Origin: JBLNCE01 sp050260415
GTDB lineage: Bacteria > Bacillota > UBA4882 > JAAYXC01
Direction of reading: 5' to 3'
NCBI GenBank assembly: GCA_050260415.1
Contig: JBLNCE010000179.1
Span: 1-18,560 of the forward strand
DNA length: 18,560 bases
The stretch's first letter is position 1; every line of letters begins with the position of its first letter. The position numbers and the translations under genes were made by a program. Shown one piece after another: positions 14,737-18,560 of this stretch. The notes under the pieces are model-generated. The model saw nothing but the letters and a program-made list of their open reading frames with translations. It was not told the origin of the DNA and made no database searches.

Positions 14737-15246
14737 ATGAACACCCAGGCGCCGCCAGGGGGGGCAACGACCCAAACCCTAGTGGCAAGTACGACAATCC
14801 TGGGCGTACCCGCCGTCAAGATCGATGAGATCGTCGCTTCGGTAGTCAAGCCCAGTTGCACGGTCATCGCCAACAAGGTCATCTTTCAGGCGACCTTGCA
14901 TAAACAGATCTTTTTCGTGGATGCCGCGGGCTTTGTCCGGCACCAAGCGGAAGATGTCCCGTTCAGCGGCTTCATCGACTTTCCCGGCGCCACGGACGGT
15001 ACACCCTGCCAGCTCGAGTTCGTCATCGAGTTCCTGGACTTTCAATTACTCAATCCAACCACGCTCAGGCAGACCGCCGTCCTGGCGGTGACAGCCAGGC
15101 TTTTTGACCCGCCGTCGGGCGCATTCTTCCTGAATACCGCACCTACGGCCTCGGACACGTTCTTTCCCAGCCAACCGGCCTTCCGTACCAGCGGCCGCCG
15201 GAATGGACCGGGACGCGTACACCGGGTGCGGCTTGGAGTATACTAA
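14737..15246 (+). CDS. Single-domain DUF3794 / SPOCS protein
   Basis: A 169-residue protein whose middle matches the SPOCS (DUF3794) pattern: KVIFQATLHKQIFFVDAAG, VRHQAEDVPFSGFIDFPGA, then a beta-rich stretch LEFVIEFLDFQLLN followed by LRQTAVLAVTARLF. SPOCS domains occur mainly in spore-forming Firmicutes, for example in SipL, which binds the spore coat protein SpoIVA in Clostridioides difficile; single-domain versions are of unknown function. No signal peptide is visible; the N-terminus is Gln/Pro/Gly/Thr-rich. The C-terminus after about residue 145 is basic (RTSGRRNGPGRVHRVRLG) and not obviously part of the domain. GGAGGGGAG (14725-14733) supports ATG 14737. It is followed by a strong terminator, so it is probably expressed alone. 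Confidence 0.82.
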   Translation: MNTQAPPGGATTQTLVASTTILGVPAVKIDEIVASVVKPSCTVIANKVIFQATLHKQIFFVDAAGFVRHQAEDVPFSGFIDFPGATDGTPCQLEFVIEFLDFQLLNPTTLRQTAVLAVTARLFDPPSGAFFLNTAPTASDTFFPSQPAFRTSGRRNGPGRVHRVRLGVY

Positions 15247-15327
15247 ACGCGCAAGTTTTCCGAAGCTGATCTCCCATTTGGGTTCTCTTCCAGGCGCGTG
15301 CATAGGCCCGGTCTGTCGAGCTTATTT

Positions 15328-15360
15328 GAAGACATCCCGAATTGGGATGTCTTCTTCTGT
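15328..15360 (+). terminator. Rho-independent terminator between DUF3794 and transglutaminase genes
   Basis: A perfect 11-bp stem, GAAGACATCCC (15328-15338) with GGGATGTCTTC (15344-15354), has a GAATT loop and is followed by TTCTGT. It is the strongest hairpin in the intergenic region and separates the two flanking genes transcriptionally. Confidence 0.7.
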
Positions 15361-15402
15361 CCCGGGCAGGAAAAATACCCCCCCGGCGAAGAATTAGTTG
15401 CC

Positions 15403-15407
15403 GGAGG
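15403..15407 (+). promoter_or_regulatory. Ribosome binding site setting the transglutaminase start
   Basis: GGAGG is 9 bases before GTG 15417. This favours the GTG start over upstream in-frame codons, which would run back into the terminator hairpin. Confidence 0.7.
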
Positions 15408-15416
15408 TTAGAGAGC

Positions 15417-16400
15417 GTGCGTCGTGGTAGATTCCTTCTACTAACCGCGGCTTTACTTGGCGGCTTTGCCTTTTCAGGGCTCGCCGGGGTCAAGGTTACC
15501 CTGGGTGAGCCATATGTTCTCCAGTTGAGGTTCAACGTAACCGCCGTGAACCGCGGACAAGCGGCCCGCAATGTTGAGATAAACCTGCCCGTCCTCGTCG
15601 AGCGTGACCTGCCGGTCTACCAACGGATCATCGAGGGAGGCGCATACACGGGCACGGCGCGTTTCACGCTTGGCAGTCGCGGCGAAGCCGTGTTTTCGCT
15701 GGACCAGCTCAACGCGTTGGGTCGGGTCGAACTGAACCTCGCCTATCGGTGTGAGGTGAGGCCAATATCCCACCGGTTGCCGGTTTTACCCAGGAGGAGT
15801 TGGCCCGCTTTACCCGAAGCCGCCGCCAAGTATCTTGGACCGGCGGAGGGGATCGAAGCGGATCAGCGTGAGATAATCGAATTTGCCCGGAGCAAGCTCG
15901 GTGGCCGAAAGGACCCTGTTTTCCAGGCCAAAGCCCTCTATGCCGCCACGAATCTGGCGCTGAATTATAATGCCGAGGCGGGAAAAACATCGGCTCTGGA
16001 AGCGCTGCGCCGCGGCCGAGCGAGCTGTGAAGGTTTTGCGCGGCTCTTTGCGGCTCTCTGCCGGGCGACGGGCATCCCGGCGCGCCTTGTCTACGGCCTT
16101 CGCCTGAAGCAGAACGAGTCTCCGGCCCGGGAGTATCTGGCCGACGCGGCAAGGCATGTTTGGTGTGAGGTTTACCTGTCGGGGGTGGGTTGGGTACCGG
16201 TCGACCCGACTTTCAGCTATACCGTTGGCGGTATGAGGAAGGTCACTTACGATTACTTCGGCCGCTTGGGATATGACGGCGACGTGCACGTCGTCATTGG
16301 CTACGTCGAACCGAAGATTGCCTGGACGTTCCGCGTGCCGCAAGGCCATCCGGGCCTATCGGTGGAACAGCATCTTTACGTGCAACCAATCGATGGTTGA
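15417..16400 (+). CDS. Secreted transglutaminase-like (cysteine protease fold) protein
   Basis: A 327-residue protein with an N-terminal signal sequence (basic RRGR, hydrophobic FLLLTAALLGGFAFSGLAG). Residues about 25-115 form a beta-rich domain resembling the N-terminal part of bacterial transglutaminase proteins (NVEINLPVLVERDLPVYQRI). Residues about 150-270 form the transglutaminase core with the complete triad: C204 (RASCEGFARLF), H247 (ARHVWCEVYL) and D263 (WVPVDPTF). The family includes proteases, peptide-modifying enzymes and true cross-linkers, so the reaction cannot be named. The GTG start is set by GGAGG at 15403-15407; it removes 25 unconvincing Arg-rich residues of the longer open frame and exposes the signal peptide. 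No promoter is obvious. The protein should act outside the membrane, on the wall or, speculatively, the spore surface. Confidence 0.87.
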   Translation: MRRGRFLLLTAALLGGFAFSGLAGVKVTLGEPYVLQLRFNVTAVNRGQAARNVEINLPVLVERDLPVYQRIIEGGAYTGTARFTLGSRGEAVFSLDQLNALGRVELNLAYRCEVRPISHRLPVLPRRSWPALPEAAAKYLGPAEGIEADQREIIEFARSKLGGRKDPVFQAKALYAATNLALNYNAEAGKTSALEALRRGRASCEGFARLFAALCRATGIPARLVYGLRLKQNESPAREYLADAARHVWCEVYLSGVGWVPVDPTFSYTVGGMRKVTYDYFGRLGYDGDVHVVIGYVEPKIAWTFRVPQGHPGLSVEQHLYVQPIDG

Positions 16401-16463
16401 ATACCGGGATGCCTCTTTGTGCATGGCGACCCAGGGCGGACCAAAAACGGGTCAGACAAATGC

Positions 16464-16492
16464 TTGCGCCGCGGGCGGGGTTGGTGTAGAAT
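16464..16492 (+). promoter_or_regulatory. Promoter of tRNA-Arg
   Basis: TTGCGC (16464-16469), 17 bases, then TAGAAT (16487-16492), 13 bases before the mature tRNA 5' end. Spacing and position are those of a sigma-70-type tRNA promoter. Confidence 0.65.
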
Positions 16493-16505
16493 AGCAGTAG
16501 ATCAT

Positions 16506-16581
16506 GCGCCCGTAGCTCAGCGGATTAGAGCACCGGCCTCCGGAGCCGGGTGCGCAGGTTCGATTCCTGCCGGGCGCACCA
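16506..16581 (+). tRNA. tRNA-Arg (anticodon CCG)
   Basis: A complete 76-base cloverleaf: acceptor GCGCCCG/CGGGCGC, D arm GCTC/GAGC, anticodon stem CCGGC/GCCGG with loop CTCCGGA and anticodon CCG at 16540-16542, T arm GCAGG/CCTGC with loop TTCGATT, discriminator A and genome-encoded CCA. It reads the CGG arginine codon. It has its own promoter and terminator. Confidence 0.97.
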
Positions 16582-16595
16582 TTACATGTTGAATG

Positions 16596-16628
16596 ACCGG
16601 TTTTCGTTTAGGCGGAAACCGGTTTTAT
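16596..16628 (+). terminator. Rho-independent terminator after tRNA-Arg
   Basis: An 11-bp stem (16596-16606 with 16613-16623, one G-U pair) built on ACCGGTTTTCG, with loop TTTAGG, is followed by TTTTATT. It begins 15 bases after the tRNA CCA end. Confidence 0.85.
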
Positions 16629-16776
16629 TATGGTCCGTATTGGTTGTCCGGGAGATTACCCCATGCGGGCAGGAACTCGACGTGCACCGTCGAATATAAA
16701 CAAACGTTTTTCGGTTCCGGTTGCACGGTAGGCGTTTTGTCAGAGAAACGAGCAGGATGGAAGGACGGGAAAAGCA

Positions 16777-18384
16777 ATGTTATATGCCGTACTGGGCCTT
16801 TATTTTGCGGCGATGATCGGCATCGGCATCCTCACCTCGCTGAAGACCAGAACCATGCAGGACTTCTTCCTTGGGAACCGCTCGGTCGGCCCGTGGATCT
16901 CGGCTTTCGCCTACGGGACGACCTATTTTTCGGCGGTTCTTTTCATCGGTTATGCCGGTGGGCAGGGCTGGGGTTTCGGCCTGCCCGTCCTCTGGGTGGC
17001 GGTGGGTAACGCGATCTTGGGCTGCCTGCTGCCCTGGCTGATCCTCGGCCGGCGTACGCGGAACATGACCGCGGAATTGGGCGTCATGACCATGCCGGAG
17101 TTTCTCGAGGCACGTTATGGCTCACGCGCCTTGAAGGTCGCGAGCGCCTTGATTATCTTCATCTTCCTCATTCCGTACTCAGCCGCGGCCTATACCGGTC
17201 TTTCCTTTCTTTTCCAAGGTATCTTTAATATCAGGTACGAGTACGCGCTTATCGGCATGGCCGCCCTAACCGCCTTTTATCTGGTTCTGGGCGGGTATTT
17301 CGCCGTGACGCTCACTGACTTCGTCCAAGGATTGATCATGCTGGTCGGTGCCGTGTTCATGGTGGGTTATGTCTTCCGCGCCCCGGAGGTGGGGGGCTTC
17401 GGGGAGGTCGCCGCGCGTTTGACCGCGGTCAATCCTGAACTGGCCAAGATTTTCCCCTCATCCTGGCCCAAGATCATGTGGCTGGTATTGCTGACGAGCC
17501 TTGGTGCCTGGGGTATGCCGCAAATGGTGCAGAAGTTTTACGCCATCAAGAACGCCGCCGTTATCACCCGCGCGGCGGTGGTCGGGACCATCTTCTGTCT
17601 GGTCATCGCCGGCGCGGCGTATCTGGTCGGCTCGGCATCAACGCTCTATGGGCCGGCGCTTGTCGCCGAAAATCAAGCCGTCTTCGCCCAGGCGCCCGGG
17701 TTTGAACAAGCCAAGGCTGACACGGCGGCGGCCCGCGGGCTCATCGATCGAGCGATGAAGAACGAGACCGAGAAGAGCCCCGATCCCGTGAAATATAAGA
17801 ACACCATGATCATCCCGCAGATACTCAAGCGCGCCCTGCCGGCAATCCTGCTCTATATCGTGCTCGTGCTGGTCCTCTCGGCGACGATGTCAACCGTTTC
17901 GAGCCTGGTCCTGGTCTCCAGTTCATCCATTACCATCGATCTCTTGCAGGGGGCTTTGCTGCCGAAGATGAGCAAGGCGATGGGCATGACGTTCATGCGT
18001 GTCCTGTGTCTAGTCTTCGTGGTGCTTTCCACGTATCTCTCCTGGCGCGGGCCGAGTTTTCTCGTGGCCCTGATGTCCTATTCGTGGGGGGCAATCGCGG
18101 GCTCATTCATCGGGCCGTATGTATTGGGCCTCTTTTGGAAGAAGGTCGGCAAAACGGCGGTTTGGGCGGGAATGGCCGTTGGGTTGGGAATCGCGATAGC
18201 CAATTACCTTGGCGGCACCTACGGCTTTTTTGGGATTAGCAAGGCGGACGCGCCCATGTATGGCGTACTGGCCATGCTGGCTTCGCTGGTCGTGGTCACC
18301 GTGGTTAGCCTCGTGACGCCCTCACCGCGCCTTGCCTCGGTCGACAAGGCTTTTGCCGCCGCTGCCGCTGCCGCCAAAGAGTAG
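16777..18384 (+). CDS. Sodium:solute symporter family (SSS) transporter
   Basis: A 535-residue polytopic membrane protein of the PutP/SSS family (LeuT fold), importing a solute with Na+. The N-terminal QDFFLGNRSVGPWISA and the SSS signature GGYFAVTLTDFVQGLIML (residues 172-189) are clear. A Ser/Thr-rich helix beginning SATMSTVSSLVLVSSSS (from 368), where the Na2-site Ser/Thr residues lie in PutP, is also present. About 13 membrane segments are expected. A charged, Ala-rich segment at about residues 295-345 (with FEQAKADTAAARGLIDRAMK) forms a long loop between helices. The substrate cannot be told. The start at 16777 has GGAAGG at 16759-16764, a long spacing of 12 bases; the 148-base gap after the tRNA terminator shows only a weak TATAAA at 16695. 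It stands alone. Confidence 0.92.
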   Translation: MLYAVLGLYFAAMIGIGILTSLKTRTMQDFFLGNRSVGPWISAFAYGTTYFSAVLFIGYAGGQGWGFGLPVLWVAVGNAILGCLLPWLILGRRTRNMTAELGVMTMPEFLEARYGSRALKVASALIIFIFLIPYSAAAYTGLSFLFQGIFNIRYEYALIGMAALTAFYLVLGGYFAVTLTDFVQGLIMLVGAVFMVGYVFRAPEVGGFGEVAARLTAVNPELAKIFPSSWPKIMWLVLLTSLGAWGMPQMVQKFYAIKNAAVITRAAVVGTIFCLVIAGAAYLVGSASTLYGPALVAENQAVFAQAPGFEQAKADTAAARGLIDRAMKNETEKSPDPVKYKNTMIIPQILKRALPAILLYIVLVLVLSATMSTVSSLVLVSSSSITIDLLQGALLPKMSKAMGMTFMRVLCLVFVVLSTYLSWRGPSFLVALMSYSWGAIAGSFIGPYVLGLFWKKVGKTAVWAGMAVGLGIAIANYLGGTYGFFGISKADAPMYGVLAMLASLVVVTVVSLVTPSPRLASVDKAFAAAAAAAKE

Positions 18385-18423
18385 GATCAAACAGGATTAA
18401 GAGAGAAGCCATAGAATCATTTT

Positions 18424-18474
18424 TACCCCCCTTCCCTGCCCAGACCTGTGCCAAATAGTGTTCAAGGGAGGGGT
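18424..18474. other. Imperfect hairpin in the 3' intergenic region
   Basis: ACCCC...TCCCT (18425-18437, with a 3-nt bulge) can pair with AGGGAGGGGT (18465-18474) across a 27-base loop. There is no T tract after either arm in the expected direction, so it is not a convincing terminator. The remaining bases to 18560 are AT-rich, with no gene seen. Confidence 0.3.
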
Positions 18475-18560
18475 TAGGGCACAATCAATAGGATTCAAAA
18501 CCATAAGATGGAAATAATGAACTCTGGATTCATGAATTCGAACCAATAATACGGCTAGCT

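Noticed and set aside
15342..15416. Longer N-terminus for the transglutaminase-like protein
   Set aside because: Would begin within the terminator hairpin and bury the signal peptide; GTG 15417 has GGAGG at proper distance.
16695..16700. TATAAA as -10 for the symporter gene
   Set aside because: No supporting -35 at 16-18 bases.
16593..17009. 138-aa frame overlapping the tRNA terminator and symporter start
   Set aside because: Out of frame with the symporter, begins in a terminator hairpin and has no coding features.
1..18560. CRISPR arrays, insertion sequences, phage genes or defence systems
   Set aside because: No direct-repeat array, transposase, integrase or defence-type protein is seen on either strand.

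Overview
The window comes from a GC-rich bacterial chromosome. The best fit is the spore-forming Clostridia side of the Firmicutes (Moorella/Desulfotomaculum/Pelotomaculum-like). This is inferred from the gene order (pil cluster, aroCKBQ, pepP, efp), from a DUF3794/SPOCS protein typical of spore-formers, and from a ComFB-like protein. No rRNA or species marker is present, so the placement is inference.

Positions 1-6407 are the distal part of a type IV pilus cluster. It starts inside a pilin gene, then an intrinsic terminator, then prepilin peptidase PilD, the actin-like PilM, the inner-membrane PilN and PilO, a PilP-like protein, and a 726-residue secretin. PilM/N/O and PilP/Q are joined by 4-bp ATGA/GTGA overlaps, indicating translational coupling. 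The motor ATPases (PilB/PilT) and the platform protein PilC are not in the window and may lie upstream. The secretin is unusual: it has no visible AMIN domain, but carries a ~220-residue Pro/Thr/Ala-rich linker and two C-terminal LysM (peptidoglycan-binding) domains.

Positions 6408-6868 are a separate small unit: candidate promoter, an 87-residue ComFB-family gene and a terminator. Positions 6904-10209 are a tightly packed shikimate operon, aroC-aroK-aroB-aroQ. Next comes a lower-GC gene (10272-12482) for a polytopic membrane protein with eight C-terminal TPRs. It resembles TMTC-type GT-C O-mannosyltransferases and looks like an insertion between aroQ and pepP. An M24-family Xaa-Pro peptidase (12522-13595) and elongation factor P (13768-14331, with its own promoter) follow.

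Positions 14344-16400 hold less familiar genes: a 63-residue ORF on the minus strand convergent with efp, a pair of strong hairpins, a single-domain DUF3794/SPOCS protein, a strong terminator, and a secreted transglutaminase-like protein with a complete Cys-His-Asp triad. A tRNA-Arg(CCG) with promoter and terminator (16464-16628) and a sodium:solute symporter (16777-18384) complete the window. The last 176 bases hold only an imperfect hairpin.

The parts most worth following up are the LysM-tailed secretin in an apparent spore-former lineage, the ComFB-like gene (a family reported to bind cyclic dinucleotides in cyanobacteria) beside the pilus operon, and the TMTC-like glycosyltransferase candidate.
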